A stretch of 64,000 nucleotides of DNA from Dipteris shenzhenensis (lineage: Eukaryota > Polypodiophyta > Polypodiopsida > Gleicheniales): the NCBI GenBank assembly GCA_047967505.1, contig CM106538.1. One strand, written 5' to 3'. A model generated the notes under the pieces. The model saw nothing but the letters and a program-made list of their open reading frames with translations, made no database searches and was not told the origin of the DNA. Made by a program: the position numbers and the translations under genes. The stretch's first letter is position 1. The number at the start of each line of letters is the position of its first letter. This document shows, piece by piece, positions 32,053-43,919 of the stretch.

Positions 32053-32792
32053 GGAATAGAGTTTGAAACTTAAAAAATGTTTTTAAAAGCCTACCATCAA
32101 TGACAAGTACTATAGACAGCTCATCGAATCTCTTATATATCTGACTATCACACGACTAGATATTTGTTATGCAATAAGTTCACTTGCACAATTTATGGCA
32201 AATCCAAAACAGTCTCACTGGAATATAGCCAAAAGAGTCTTGAGATACTTCAGAGGTACAAGATAGTTTGGAATAGAATATAGAGAAGTCATCCAATGTT
32301 GCATAGATACAGTGACAATGACTATACCGAAGATCATGAGACTAGGAGATCCACACAAGGACATGCAGTTTTCCTCGGTCAAGGTGCTATATCATGGTTT
32401 TTAAACAAATGGCCAACTGTTTCTTTCTCTTCAAAATAGAAGCAGAATATAGAACACTCACTACAGGTGCATGTGAAGCTATATGGCTCAGAAGACTATT
32501 GTTAGAAACATATATCTTTGATGAATCAAAGCCAATAACAATATACTATGATAATCAATCGGCTCAAGTATTGGCCAAGAATCTAGTATATCACTCCAAG
32601 ACAAAGCACATTGATGTCAAAGAGCACTTCATCAGAGAAAGAGTGTTACTTGGTGACATCATAGTACAACATTGTGATAGTAAAGAAAATGTTGCAAACA
32701 TCTTTACCAAGCCACTTGGCAAATATCTTTTTGAGAAGCACTGAGGAGCTCTTGGTTTGATGCAAAGGAAGTACATTCCCATTAAAGGGGTG
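32053..32792 (+). pseudogene. Element C reverse transcriptase end and RNase H
   Basis: Plus-strand homology to E resumes at ggaatagagtttgaaac. It covers the connection region, GACEAIWLRRLL, IYYDNQSAQVLAKN, KTKHIDVKEHFIRERVLLGD and DIFTKPLG-like NIFTKPLGKYLFEKH, ending KGV-stop at 32790-32794. Frameshifts and a TAG near 32433 break it. The polypurine-like aaaggggtg follows and is interrupted by element B. Confidence 0.8.
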
Positions 32793-32797
32793 TGATG

Positions 32798-33095
32798 TGT
32801 TGAGATATCAAGCTCTACCCCCGATATATCTCCTAGATGACTATCATTTATGTCACCGCCTATGTTAGTTGTACTCGTGGTGTAGTTAGACTACCACATA
32901 TGTTTTTGGTTTGGGTTCACATATGAACCACGTATTCTAGGGTTTGAAATATAGGGTATTTCCCTCTTCTATTGTATGGTTGTTGTGTGCAAAAGTGAAG
33001 AAAGGCTTCACCCTCCAACCTTGTGTCCTCTCTCTTTTGTGTGTTGTGAAGAAAGCTGAACTTGAGTCTCCTATCTCTCTCCCTTATTCTTTACA
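32798..33095 (+). repeat. 5' LTR, element B
   Basis: 298 bp, starts TGTTGAGATATC and ends TTTACA. Directly followed by the primer-binding site. Confidence 0.95.
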
Positions 33096-33108
33096 TGGTA
33101 TCAGAGCC
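33096..33108 (+). other. Primer-binding site, element B
   Basis: tggtatcagagcc begins at the base after the LTR. Confidence 0.9.
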
Positions 33109-33673
33109 TTGTTCGTGGTAAGGAGCTCAAGAAAGCAAGCCAAGTTTGTGGTGTCCTGGTAAGAGGACCAGTGTTGCTTTCCTAATTTCGAGTTTGGGAG
33201 CGAATCTCTGCAGGTAGCACAGCCAGAAGTGCAGGAGTGCACTGTTTCAGATTGAGAGGCCCTTCGCAGTGTGGCGAGAGTGCAGTATATGCTGCGGGAA
33301 AGGCGAAGCCCTTGGTGACTTTATTTTTTTGATTTGAGGCCGTTTCGGGGCCCGTTTTGGAGGCGGAAGTTCTTCGCAGGCACTCAGAAAAAGGCCCTGT
33401 TTTTCGCTGTGCGACCACTGCGCGGCTAGTCGGTGGAAAGGTGCCACAGAAATTGCATCGTATGCCTGTGTGCAGAGATATTGGGAGTTGCAGATTCATG
33501 CCTGTTGCCTGTTGATGCAAAATCGTCACTAGGAAGTGACTGTGTGGTGAAATACCACTTTCGTCAGTGTTGCAGATCTGCCCCTGTGAGGCTTTTTGCA
33601 AAAGTTTTGCTATTTGCCCTTGTGAGGCATTTGCTGTGTTTACAGGTTGCTGTTGCAATTCGTGATTTGTAAA

Positions 33674-34561
33674 ATGTCTGAGAATTTGTCTACCATTGTC
33701 AGTGAGAAGCTTGACAAGAACAACTTCCAAGCATGGAAGTTCAGGATGACAAACTTCCTTATGGGAAAGGGAGTTTGGGAGTGCATCAGTGGTGAAACTG
33801 CAGAACCAGTTTTGGGTGCTACTCCCACTCCTGCTGAATTGAAGTCCTTTAAAGAATGGCATGAAAAAGCCAGAAAATGCCTGTATTGGCTGTCTGTTAG
33901 CATTTCAGATTCTATGATTGTGCATATACAGGATGTAGAGACGCCTAAGGAGGCATGGGATACATTGGTGAAGCTGTATAGCACAAATACCAAAGCACGA
34001 AAGATGCAGCTAAAGCAGGAGTTGCACAATGTGCAAAGGAAAAATCTGAATATAAATGAGTATTCCTTGAAGGTGAAAGGCCTTGCAGATTCTCTTGCCT
34101 CCATTGGAGCACCTGTTGATGATGAGGACTTAGTGTCCGTGACCTTGAATGGTCTTGGGAAAGATTATGCACAGTTTCGGACATCCATTGGAGTCCGTGA
34201 AACATTTCCTGATTTTCAGGAACTTATTGCTCTCTTGCTGAGTGAAGAGCAAAGGAATGGTGGTTCAGCCACCTCAACTTCTCAAGAGACTGCTTTCTAC
34301 TCGAATATAGGTAGAGGCAGGGGTAGAGGAAGAGGCCGTTTTGGTGGCCGTGCAGGAAATCAGAACCAACAGCAACAACAGGAAAACCAGTCCTATGGAG
34401 GAGGACGTGGTAGTTCTAGAGGCAGGGGGAGCCAAAGAGGCCGTGGTTCATGGCAAAGGAACCAGCAAGTAAATAGCAGCACAGAATGCTATTATTGTGG
34501 AAAGCCTGGACACAAGGAGAATACATGCTATAAAAAGTAGAATGACATCAAAAGTGGGAAG
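33674..34561 (+). pseudogene. Element B gag with one TAG
   Basis: Gag starts at MSENLSTIVSEKLDKNNF (33674), chosen because the same start is conserved in D (52840, minus). It has NNFQAWKFRMTNFLMGKGVW, the copia gag core ENINEYSLKVKGLADSLAS-like region and a Gly/Arg-rich RG box (about 34310-34460). The knuckle CYYCGKPGHKENTC (CX2CX4HX4C, 34489-34530) follows. The only break is TAG 34538-34540, where D has CAG. Gag forms the virus-like particle shell. Confidence 0.9.
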
Positions 34562-37063
34562 TTGCAGCAAAGCAACTATGCATCATCAAGTGGGCATGGT
34601 GACGACAGAAATGAGCACCTTTTTATGATGCAGTATATGGTTAACTCCATGTCAGGAGATGCTGCAGCTTGCAATGATGTTTGGTATGTTGATTCAGGTG
34701 CCTCTAACCACATGACCAGTCATGGTGAGTGGTTTCATGACCAGTACTCATGCAGGTCTACCCCTCAGCAGAATGGGGTTGCAGAAAGGAAGAACAGGCA
34801 TATTGCAGAAGTAGGACGGGCGATCCTAAATGAGAAAAACATGCCTGATTATTTTTGGGCTGAAGCAGTAGCAACTACTGTTTATATTATGAACAGAACC
34901 CCCACTGCAGCTGTCCATGGCATGACGCCTGAAGAAATGTATACAGGCCAAAAACCAGATATTTCTCACTTGAAGGTATTTGGTTGCATAGCTTATGTTC
35001 ATGTTCCTGATGAGAAGAGAACAAAGCTGGATCCAAAGGCAGAAAAATGCATCTTTATTGGATATGCTCTGCACCAGAAAGGGTATCGCTGTTATAACCC
35101 TTCCACCCGCAAAATGCAAGTGAGCAGAGATGTTGTTTTTGATGAAATGAGTAGCTGGTATGCACCAACTGTTATGGTAGGAGATGCAGATGCAGGAAAT
35201 GGGAATGCTGCAATAAATGCAGAGCAGCAATCTCAAGCCTTGAGTGGACCCAGAGAGTCCTCTACTAGTGGATCTAATGCATGGACAGGGAGATTGAGAT
35301 CTAGTGAATCGTCACATGGCAGCCCTGATAGTGTTGTGCAGGTATCACATAAGGGAAAAGAAAAAGTAGACCATGCTCCAGTGTTTGATGTGTCTGCTGG
35401 TAGCTCTCATGTTGATGGAGAGTCATGCGGCTCTGAAATGAGCCTTGATGAGGAACTTGGGATTCCTTCTGTTGTTACACCTGGTGCAAGGAAAAGCAAG
35501 CATGATTTAAAGACTCCTGCAACTGATCCAGTTGTACGGAGGTCCACTCGTATTAAGTATCCAGTTGACAGGCTGAGATATGATGGGTATACAGCACATC
35601 ACTATGCTTATATGGTCAAGGTTCTAGAGGAGCCAGAGCCCACATGTTTTGAGGATGCAGCAGGGCATAAAAATTATGAAGCAGCTATGGATGAAGAGAT
35701 GGCTACCTTGGATGCAAACCACACTTGGGATTTGATGCCTTTGCCTCATGATAAGAAGGCTATTGGCTGCAAGTGGGTTTACAAAGTAAAGCACAATGCT
35801 GATGTGTCTGTTAGCAGGTACAAGGCAAGATTGGTTGCCAAAGGTTTTGCGCAGACATATGGAATTGACTATGAGGAAACTTTCAGCCCAGTTGCAAGGA
35901 TGGCAACCGTGAGAGCAGTAATTGCTATGGCTGCTGCAAAGGGATGGTCTTTGCATCAGATGGATGTGAAAAATGCCTTCTTGCATGGTGATTTGCAGGA
36001 AGAGGTTTATATGATGCAACCAGAAGGTTATGAGGATAATTCACACCCCGATTTTGTATGCAGGTTGCGCAAAGCCTTGTATGGCTTAAAACAGGCACCG
36101 AGGGCATGGTCAGACAAGATAGGGCAATATCTTGTCACTATTGGATTTCAGATTTCCAATTCAGATTTTTCACTTTACGTGAAAAGGACAAACAGAGGGA
36201 TTGTGCTTGTAGTCATCTATGTTGATGACTTGATTATTACAGGTGATAGTGATGCAGACATTAATGAAGTGAAGCTGCTGTTGAAGCAGAAATTTGAGAT
36301 GAAGGATTTGGGAGAGCTGCGTTACTTCTTAGGCATTGAGGTTATTAGATCCCCGAGTGGGATATGGCTGTTGCAAAGGCAATACGGTTTGGACATGCTG
36401 TCCAAATATGGGATGACAGGCTGTAAGCCTATCTCTGTTCCATTGGAGCAGAATGTGAAGCTCAATGCAGAGACAGGTGAGCTTCTTGAAGATATTACTA
36501 TGTACAGGCGCATAGTAGGTAGCTTGATTTACATGACTATAACCAGACCAGATTTGAGCTATGCTGTGGGGCTGGTGAGTCAGTTTATGCAGGCACCAAG
36601 GAAGCCACATTTGGATGCGGCTAGGCGCATACTGCGGTATGTGAAGTCCACATTGCATTATGGACTGTTTTATGAAGCTGGGTGTGCATTACAGGTACAT
36701 GGATACACAGATGCTGACTGGGCTGGTAGTGTCTCAGATAGGAGATCTACTAGTGGTTTTATGTTTTCCCTTGGGAGTGGTGCCATCAGTTGGAGCAGCA
36801 AGAAGCAGCCAATAGTTGCCTTGTCGAGCACAGAGGCTGAGTACAGGGGTGCAGCAATGGCTGCATGTGAGGTAGCTTGGTTACGGAAGCTACTTGCAGA
36901 TATGGGACAGTCAATTCATGCAGCAGTTGTCATTCATTGTGACAACATTAGCAGCATCATGCTTGCTAATAACCCAGTTTATCATGCTAGAACGAAGCAC
37001 ATTGAGGTGCATTATCACTTTGTGAGAGAGAAGGTTCTAGCTGGTGAGATTGATCAGCACTGA
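34562..37063 (+). pseudogene. Element B pol, integrase core deleted in frame, RNase H tail cut
   Basis: An 833-codon open frame. It keeps the start of protease (WYVDSGASNHMTSHGEWFHD), then jumps near 34740-34743 to the end of the integrase core (YSCRSTPQQNGVAERKNRHI). Against D about 0.82 kb is gone, covering the rest of protease, pre-integrase and the first two integrase Asp residues, yet the frame is kept. Reverse transcriptase looks complete, with [19 protein letters not shown] and YVDD at 36218-36229. RNase H has TDADWAG and SSTEAEYRGAAMAACE. An 11-bp deletion near 37054 shifts the last 40 or so codons and ends the frame at 37063. Confidence 0.9.
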
Positions 37064-37156
37064 GGAGCAGGTGGCTGATATTTTTACGAAGGCATTGGGT
37101 ACCGAGAAGCTTCGTAGGTTTAGGAGCTTGCTTGGTGTACGTGAGATGGATTTGAG

Positions 37157-37168
37157 CTTGAGGGGGAG
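37157..37168 (+). other. Polypurine tract, element B
   Basis: ttgagggggag directly precedes the 3' LTR. Confidence 0.85.
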
Positions 37169-37466
37169 TGTTGAGATATCAATCTCTACCCCCGATATAT
37201 CTCCTGGATGACTATCATTTATGTCACCGCCTATGTTAGTTGTACTCGTGGTGTAGTTAGACTACCACATATGTTTTTGGTTTGGGTTCACATATGAACC
37301 ACGTATTGTAGGGTTTGAGATATAGGGTATTTCCCTCTTCTATTGTATGGTTGTTGTGTGCAAAAGTGAAGAAAGGCTTCACCCTCCAACCTTGTGTCCT
37401 CTCTCTTTTGTGTGTTGTGAAGAAAGCTGAACTTGAGTCTCCTATCTCTCTCCCTTATTCTTTACA
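37169..37466 (+). repeat. 3' LTR, element B
   Basis: 298 bp. It differs from the 5' LTR at four sites (caag/caat, ctag/ctgg, attc/attg, gaaata/gagata). Confidence 0.95.
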
Positions 37467-37557
37467 TGATGGGATGTAATGCTCAGTCCTTCTTCGATCC
37501 CCCAGAATCATCATCTTGAGGGAAGGCCTACTTCATGATGTTGATCTTGAGGGAACG

Positions 37558-37723
37558 TGTTGAGAAACCATCTCAACATCATGTGTTCAACATTGTGCAT
37601 AGCACTAACACATAGAGTGCTATAAAATAAAGGGTTAGATGCCCTAACCCTAACCCTAAAAGGATTTGTATATATTATATATTTTCAACGAAATCTACGG
37701 TATAGTTAGTCATCAAATTGTCA
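37558..37723 (+). repeat. 3' LTR of element C, shortened, with telomere-like motif
   Basis: It starts TGTTGAG after the ttgagggaacg purine tract, carries ccctaaccctaaccctaaa at 37642-37660, and aligns to E's LTR up to gttagtc. About 90 bp present in E's LTR is missing before the final ttgtca. Confidence 0.7.
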
Positions 37724-40239
37724 GACATGTGCATCTGGATCATTGCGAACTCTCCCTTGAAACTTGGTGTACTTCATGTTTACTATGCTACCATCGTGAT
37801 TGGATTGATCAGAGCAACCAGAACAATTAGTACCTATGGAATTAGCCCTCCTCTTGTCATCAGAGATGGCGGAGTGATGAACAAACCTTGTACCACTGAT
37901 GAGACATGCCCTATTGTTGGTGAAGATGGCTCGCTCAGCAGGCACCGACCCCATTCGAAAGGGACGAATGGCATCGTTCGCACTCATCTATCGGCTTACA
38001 CTAAATAAGGTGCCCTCGCATGCTCTTGCAGGGTGCTCTAGTTCAAATTGGGCTTCATTAGGTCCCAAAATGCCCATGCTAGCATCTTGTGGAGTCTGCC
38101 AAACATCTCGCTCCACCCATAATTCTCCACCCATAATTCTCCATCGGTGGAGAGGGACCGCTAGGCTAACGGGGCAGCCTCTTGTCAAAACTAAGGGGTT
38201 CAGAGGTCCTTGCGACCTCATTCGGATTTATGCTATGGGTTAATTCTACAATTTGATGGGTCAGACGATCTCCTTCCACATGAAGCCACAAAATCTAACG
38301 AACTAATTCAATGTCAAAATGGTGATCATCAAATAGGGCATGTTGTGGTCGTGTATTCTTTGCAAATAGTTCTTCGAGTACAACGCTGATCTATTGTCAC
38401 TTCTGGGTCACACGAGCTTGCAGGTAAGCCACCACTGAAACCTCAAGTCGTGGTCATGTCACCTGCCATCCCGCCCGGCAATGCTGACACAAATGGTGCA
38501 CCATAAAGGTTGATGCACAACCCACATGTAGGAAACTGATGATTAGTTGTGGTGGCCAGTGTGTAATACCCTAAGCTATAGGCGCTATGAAAAGATAGAT
38601 TGCACGCATACTCATGCACATGTGAATCATACTTAGCACTTAGAAAGACAGGAAAGACACAATGTGTAATCCGAATACGTGAACCTGCATAGAATGATCA
38701 AGAGACACTTGGTCCCATGGATATACAAAATGGGGTCGCAATCCTCGGTCGAAGGGTTGTGGGTACTTGCACCTCTATGAATCTATTGTAAGCCCATGAT
38801 AACCCCACAAAATATTAATGCCTTAACATAATGGGTTGAAGAGGGAGTGCAGGTTTCCCCGCACCTTGCTTCAAGGGTAGAAGACAACATCCTAATTGTA
38901 TCGAAGAGCAGTTTGTGTGGTTTTGCAATACCTCTGTGGGCCATACATGGTGTGTTGATTACTCCATCTTGGGTGTGCTTGGTCATTCACTTGGGGTATG
39001 GAAGGTTGCAATTGGGACTTAAACACATGAAAAGGAGCACTTGCAACAAGCAGGTTTTGTGCTTGAGGAGGCTGATAGTCTACATGTGGAGGGAGCACAC
39101 GTGCCAAGGAGTGTTGTAGCAATGAGTCATGTTTATGAAGGCCAAAGAGTATAGTGGAGATCAAATTTGAGTAAAGATTTTCAAGAGAGGATTTAGAAGG
39201 CTCAGTGTTTGAATGTTGAAATTCTACAAGAGAAAAAAATTATTCCAAATGAAATGCATCTATTTCATGTGCGTACAAAGAGTTCTTTTGCTAAAGGCTT
39301 TACATACACAATGACAATATTAGAGTTTCCACGATCATCTTGCAAGGACTTCATGCAACAAGATGCAAAGAAGGGGATGTACATTCTGTGCAAACACATC
39401 TACTTTGTCATCATGGATGTTTTGGGATTGAGTGACAAAGTGCATGAGTTCATGCACCAAGCTGCACTTACAAAGGTTGAATTGCTCCAGGCCTTGGCTT
39501 ATCATCAAAGCCAACCAAGTATTAGCAATGGACTTGGTTAAATTTGGAGACCATAGAGGAGACATTTTGCAAAGCTGGTAGTAGGTATTTGGAATATGTG
39601 CACGAGTGTATTAGCAAATTTTTGGAGACTACTTCATAGAAGCCATACTATAGTTCTAATATATCCACTAAGGATGTTTCCAGTCCAATAAAGATGTGAG
39701 ATAAATCTTTTGATTTGCTTGTACATGTGCAAATCCCTTTGATCTACTTCTTGTCCAAGTATGGTGCTTTTTGTCTGAGAGCAAAGATTTGTATACATGT
39801 AATAGGTAGGGCAAGAAACTATTGCTATTTACCTCTAGAGTTGCAAATTCATAGAGAATTTTTGGAAATGGTCAAGTTTTCCAAGCAAACATTTGTTATA
39901 ATGAAGCAAGATATACATAAAGACTTACACCTGCTTTGCACCAAACCACTATCCACGAATAACGAAAGTGAGGTCGTTCCTAGGCAGGTGTAAACATGGC
40001 TATACTTTTTGCCCAAGAGAAAAGGGCTTGACATCAATGATTGCTACTTTTCAAAATTGATAAATGAACTCCAGTGCTAAATTTGAAAGTGTAGGCCCAT
40101 TCGAACTTTGGTCTCAACTTTGGTCTCGCTCGAACGTAGTCGCTCAAATTCTGGTAATCCCTTGTAGATTCCATTTCTCCCATTTGGAAACACCCACTCA
40201 ACCCTCTCATGGCCCTAGCTACACATGAATGCATAAATT
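37724..40239. other. No recognised gene
   Basis: Several open frames of 60-115 codons lie on both strands without motifs I know. A phrase tgtaataccctaagc near 38562 resembles the start of some gypsy LTRs, but no partner repeat was found. The direct repeat cacccataattctc occurs twice at about 38117-38145. Confidence 0.4.
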
Positions 40240-40860
40240 GATTGAAGTGGTATTTGGGAGAATTTATTGAAGTTGTGTTTGGAATAATTGCATGGGTGTG
40301 GCAATTTATTGCAGGTCCCTTTTGCTCAAGGCACTTGCAATATGGCAGAACAACCAAGTTATACACTTTGTTATTATGGGCATACCGCACATCATTCAAA
40401 GTCACCATAGGTCTCACACCATTCAAATTGGCAATCAGGATGGAGGCTATCATGCCATTGGAATATGTTGTTCTGAGCCTCTGCATTGCAATCGAAGACA
40501 AGCTACTTTTGTAGGAGTCCATGGAGTTTTGACTTGATGGTCTGGAGAAGTTGGAGGAAGATAGGATGGAAAGTTACTACTTGAAATAGGTAGTGCAAGC
40601 ACAAAGAAAGAGACTTGATTGGACTTGGCATCAAATAATAAGTTCTTTAAGAATGGACACTTGGTCCTACTCTTCAACATCTGCATGGGCCGCATGCAAG
40701 GAAGCTGAAGATGCAGTGGTCAAGACCCTTTTGGATCTTTGAATATTGTGAATCGACTTCTTTCTACTTGGCGTATCTATAGGGATGGTGGGTATTACCA
40801 TTGCCAATGAACGGGTTCCAATTGCAAAGATATCACCATGAAGGCCACCTTAAATGCCCA
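40240..40860 (+). pseudogene. Ty3/gypsy integrase C-terminal relic
   Basis: The frame from 40242 contains LLLWAYRTSFKVTIGLTPFK (W at about 40377) followed by MEAIMPLEYVVLSLCIAIEDKL. This is the well-conserved end of the plant gypsy integrase core ('ALWAYRTS.K..TG.TPF.LVYG.EA.LP.E'). Further on, with frameshifts, KFFKNGHLVLLFN and WSRPFWIF match the segment after it. Nothing upstream gives reverse transcriptase motifs, so only a scrap remains. The catalytic region is absent. Confidence 0.65.
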
Positions 40861-41152
40861 TTCCTAGTCACATGTGAGGTACTCATTCCTTGGATAGGGG
40901 TAGGTGCACAGAATCCAATGGCGAGATTGTGCACTCCTTGTGATCAATCACCATGCAGCTCTGAGCCCTATAATCAGCTAAGGATAGTTATACCCCTTGT
41001 TCACTCCGAATACCTCACACTTGTGCTCGTCCATCTTCTTCCTCATATCCTCGGTTTCCTATTCCTTCCTCCATCTCCTACTGAATCCTCCATCCACTTG
41101 CAACCTCATGGGCATGGCACTAACACCATTTCTTATAGTAGCTATGCATTCA
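40861..41152. other. No gene seen; target region of element E
   Basis: This non-coding flank ends at the 5-bp target duplication of element E. Confidence 0.4.
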
Positions 41153-41157
41153 TAACA

Positions 41158-41413
41158 TGTTGAGAGTTCACGCTCAACATCATGTGATCATGTGTGCATA
41201 GCACCATCACGTGATCATATGTGCATAGCACTAACCTTATAGAGTGCTATAAAGGAAAGGGTTAGATACCCTAACCCTAACCCTAAAAGGGTTTGTATAT
41301 ATTATAGTTTTTCAACTAATTCTAGTGTACAGTTAGTCTTTGTGGTGTGCTCTCTAGCTGTGCCCTCTCTCCTCATCTCCACTCTTCTCCTCTCCCCTCT
41401 TCATATATTGTCA
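41158..41413 (+). repeat. 5' LTR, element E, with TATA box and telomere-like motif
   Basis: 256 bp. A TATA box (ctataaagg, 41247-41255) is followed about 14 bp later by ccctaaccctaaccctaaa (41269-41287). The preceding gggttag can pair with ctaaccc to make a small hairpin. Confidence 0.9.
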
Positions 41414-41425
41414 TGGTATCAGAGC
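41414..41425 (+). other. Primer-binding site, element E
   Basis: tggtatcagagc starts at the base after the 5' LTR. Confidence 0.9.
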
Positions 41426-43919
41426 TCCCTTGCCTTCCATTGAGGCATTGCAATTCTTGAGAGTGCGAGAGAGATTGTGAGATAGAGAGTTCTTTGATTG
41501 AAAGCGAGAGAGTGTTTTACATTCATTGCTTGAGTTCTTTGTGAGGACTTCCATTGTGATTGAGAGAGAAAGTTTCCATCCATTATTCTTCATTTGAGAG
41601 AGAGAAGTTGAAGGAAAAAGAGAGTCCTCCAATTGTTCTACAACAAGCTTGTGAAAGAACTCCAGCCAGAGAGATCAAGCTTCCAAGGCAACCTCAACAG
41701 CAAGCTTCTACGGTCTTAGTTCTCCTTCAAGGCGCACCTTCAAGCTCCAATGACCTTAGTTTGGCAGCTCACGGCCTCGTAAAGCTCATACGGATGGATG
41801 AGTTCTTCTCAGAAACTGGAAGCCTTTGCAAGGACTTCCAAGCTATAGTGTTGTGTCTCCTGACAGACCTCCAAGCCTCTCCCAATGAGCAACGTGCTCC
41901 TTCACGGTCTGCTCCACCGTCGTCAACCGCCAACAACCTCTAGCGCCATACGGCTCTTCCACAGCAACGCCCTCGATGGCATTTCTAGCACGTAATGCAT
42001 GCAACGTCAACGCTGCTCAAACTCTTTGGGCATCTTCAAAGCTCTCTCCAGCCTCAACATTTCACCAACCACACTACTACGATGTGCCATTTGGACCTGC
42101 AACAAGCAGAGACTCTCGAAAGCATCTATGACCAAAGCACCTGCAAACCAACTACGTAGCTCCAAAGCCCAGCGTCTTCAACGGCCGCTCTGCGCAACAA
42201 CAACAGGTTCATCGCGGGCTCACGGACCACCCTCGGGCCACCTCCATCGCTATCTATGCTCCAAGAGCTCACGATTGGCTGAATGCGCGATCTCCAAGGC
42301 TCTCACAGCCACCACAGCCACCGATGGCTCCTTTCTGTGGACTCCCTAGCGGACAGCGCCACCTAGCGAAAAACGCCAGCGCGCCTCATTGAAAACTCCT
42401 AGCTTTGACTAAGCCAGGCTCCAGTGCCATCTCCGACGACCGACCACCTCTCCAAGCAGCCATCGATTCACGACCTCCAAAGCCTTCAGGCTCTTGGCAC
42501 CCGACGGCCCTTCAACGCCTGGCACAGCAACCGTCTCCTCCGCATGCCCGCACTCTTCAACAGAGCATCAATCGGCCTCTCCAACGGAAACGACGATGGA
42601 ATCTTCAAGATTTTGTTGGCATCTCAATAGATTCTGTGAGCTTCTCCAAGCGACACGTGGCAAGATAAGATAGCACGTAGGCTAGGTCTCCAGTGTGCCA
42701 CATGGCAACCTTATCTCCAAGTGCCATGTCATCTGCCATGTCAGCACCGGTAGCCATGTCATCTGGCCATGTCACCAGTGCCACGTCATCAAGCCATGTC
42801 ATCATCGACTGCCACATCATCAACCACATCACCTACCACATCATCAATGACACATCATCAGCCACATCACTTGCCACATCATCAGTGACACATCATCAAC
42901 CACGTCACTTGCCACATCATCAGTGACATGTCATCAGCCACGTCACTTGCCATGTCATCAGTGACACATCACCTCTGCCACATTAGCAGTGCCACCTCAG
43001 CACTGTCCCCTGCAGGCACAGTCCCTTACCAGGCACACTGTTCACACACTGCATGTGCACACTCCTGCCACCTCAGCACAGAGCTTCATTGGCACACCTC
43101 TTGCTAAGCACAGTGCCACATCATCACTGCATGTGACTCACAGTGACACATCATCATTGAGCACCATTTGCACTCCTTTTGCCCCTCCACCTAGATCAAG
43201 TCGTATCTCTTGATCCAGAAAGAATTTGAGGGTGCTCCAGAAAGGAAAGTCGCTCATTTTTTTGTGCTCTACGCGCTCGTCACATCACGTGCACATTTTG
43301 GCGCAAGTTACACTCACATTTGAGCCTCGCCGACAAAACCACTTCCTTCATGCACATTTGCCTCTACATCGACGCATCTGACCCAGCACTTAAAAAGAAC
43401 AAAAGAAAAGGAATTATTTGCTGCTCTTTCGTCGATCGATGGTTGGTTTAGATCTAGATCAGAGTAGACTAGATTGCCATAGAGGGGACGCTTTGAATTT
43501 CCCCAAGTTGCCAATCTAAGCCATGCCCGCAATCCATACGCTCACATCCGATTTCACATCATTACATTACCTGAAACCTTACGTTCATCAGTTCAGTGAG
43601 TAGACTTCAGAGTTCAGAGGCATTGCAGATTGATTCATTGGGCAGATAGCACTTGATTTCACACACACACATGCCACCATTGTAAAGCCTATTCGGCTAT
43701 CTCACGGCATTGTGCACATCATTTTTAGCCTTGTAAAGCCTCTTGGCTATTCCCGGCATCATTGCCACAAGCCTTGTAACACAGATTAGATTTTATATAC
43801 TGCAGTTCTATCTTCACCGACAGTACAGAGATTTCACTTGGCATCTTCAGTGTATTTGCAGTTGATTCATACAGAGTTTTTCAGGACACTTTCTGAGTAC
43901 ATTGTTTGCACCATATTGA
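41426..43919 (+). other. Long 2.5-kb leader of element E
   Basis: The stretch between primer site and gag is C-rich, mostly without long frames, and has recurring ctccaaagc/ctccaagc words. A frame at 41560-41943 (127 codons) matches nothing I know. F carries the last part of the same leader (63779-64000, minus), so at least that part belongs to the family. Typical copia leaders are much shorter, which suggests either regulatory RNA or captured foreign DNA. Confidence 0.6.
42849..42962 (+). repeat. 38-bp tandem repeat, three copies, in the leader of E
   Basis: Units begin gacacatcatca or gacatgtcatca at 42849, 42887 and 42925, exactly 38 bp each, with few substitutions. Looser ccacatcatca words extend on both sides from about 42700 to 43150. 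Confidence 0.85.

Larger units (their letters stand above)
32793..37471 (+). mobile_element. Copia element B (family I), complete LTR to LTR, nested in element C
   Basis: LTRs of 298 bp lie at 32798-33095 and 37169-37466 and differ at 4 positions by hand alignment (about 1.3%). The 5-bp target duplication tgatg is exact (32793-32797 and 37467-37471) and falls inside the 3' untranslated part of C, so B inserted after C. The primer site at 33096 and polypurine tract at 37157-37168 are present. The element is 4669 bp and non-autonomous because an in-frame deletion removes the integrase core. Confidence 0.95.
28783..37723 (+). mobile_element. Copia element C (family II), 5'-truncated, internally inverted, carrying element B
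   Basis: C follows element E (41158-48502) in content: gag from the middle (28783), protease/pre-integrase, integrase, reverse transcriptase and RNase H to 32792. Element B (32798-37466) is then inserted, and C resumes with the 3' untranslated part and a 3' LTR (to 37723). Three rearrangements are visible: loss of the 5' LTR and gag start, a 249-bp insertion at 29623-29871, and an inversion of integrase-reverse transcriptase (30824-32052). It carries many stops. The order of the outer and inner elements is clear from the 5-bp tgatg duplication around B. Confidence 0.85.

Noticed and set aside
33182-34205. Long minus-strand open frames (226, 154 and 86 codons) opposite the leader and gag of B, mirrored at 52309-53306 opposite D
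   Set aside because: They are antisense shadows of conserved leader and gag sequence. The same frames appear in both copies simply because the copies are homologous.
34562-37063. 833-codon frame of B considered as an active polyprotein
   Set aside because: It lacks the integrase core and most of protease, is separated from gag by a TAG, and has an 11-bp deletion in the RNase H tail.
37642-37660. CCCTAA repeats considered as a telomere or interstitial telomeric tract
   Set aside because: Only about three units are present and they occur at the same place in every family II LTR, so they belong to the LTR.
42405-43213. Ser/Thr/His-rich open frames in the leader of element E
   Set aside because: Composition follows the ccacatcatca repeats. 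No frame is conserved over the region and no domain is recognisable.
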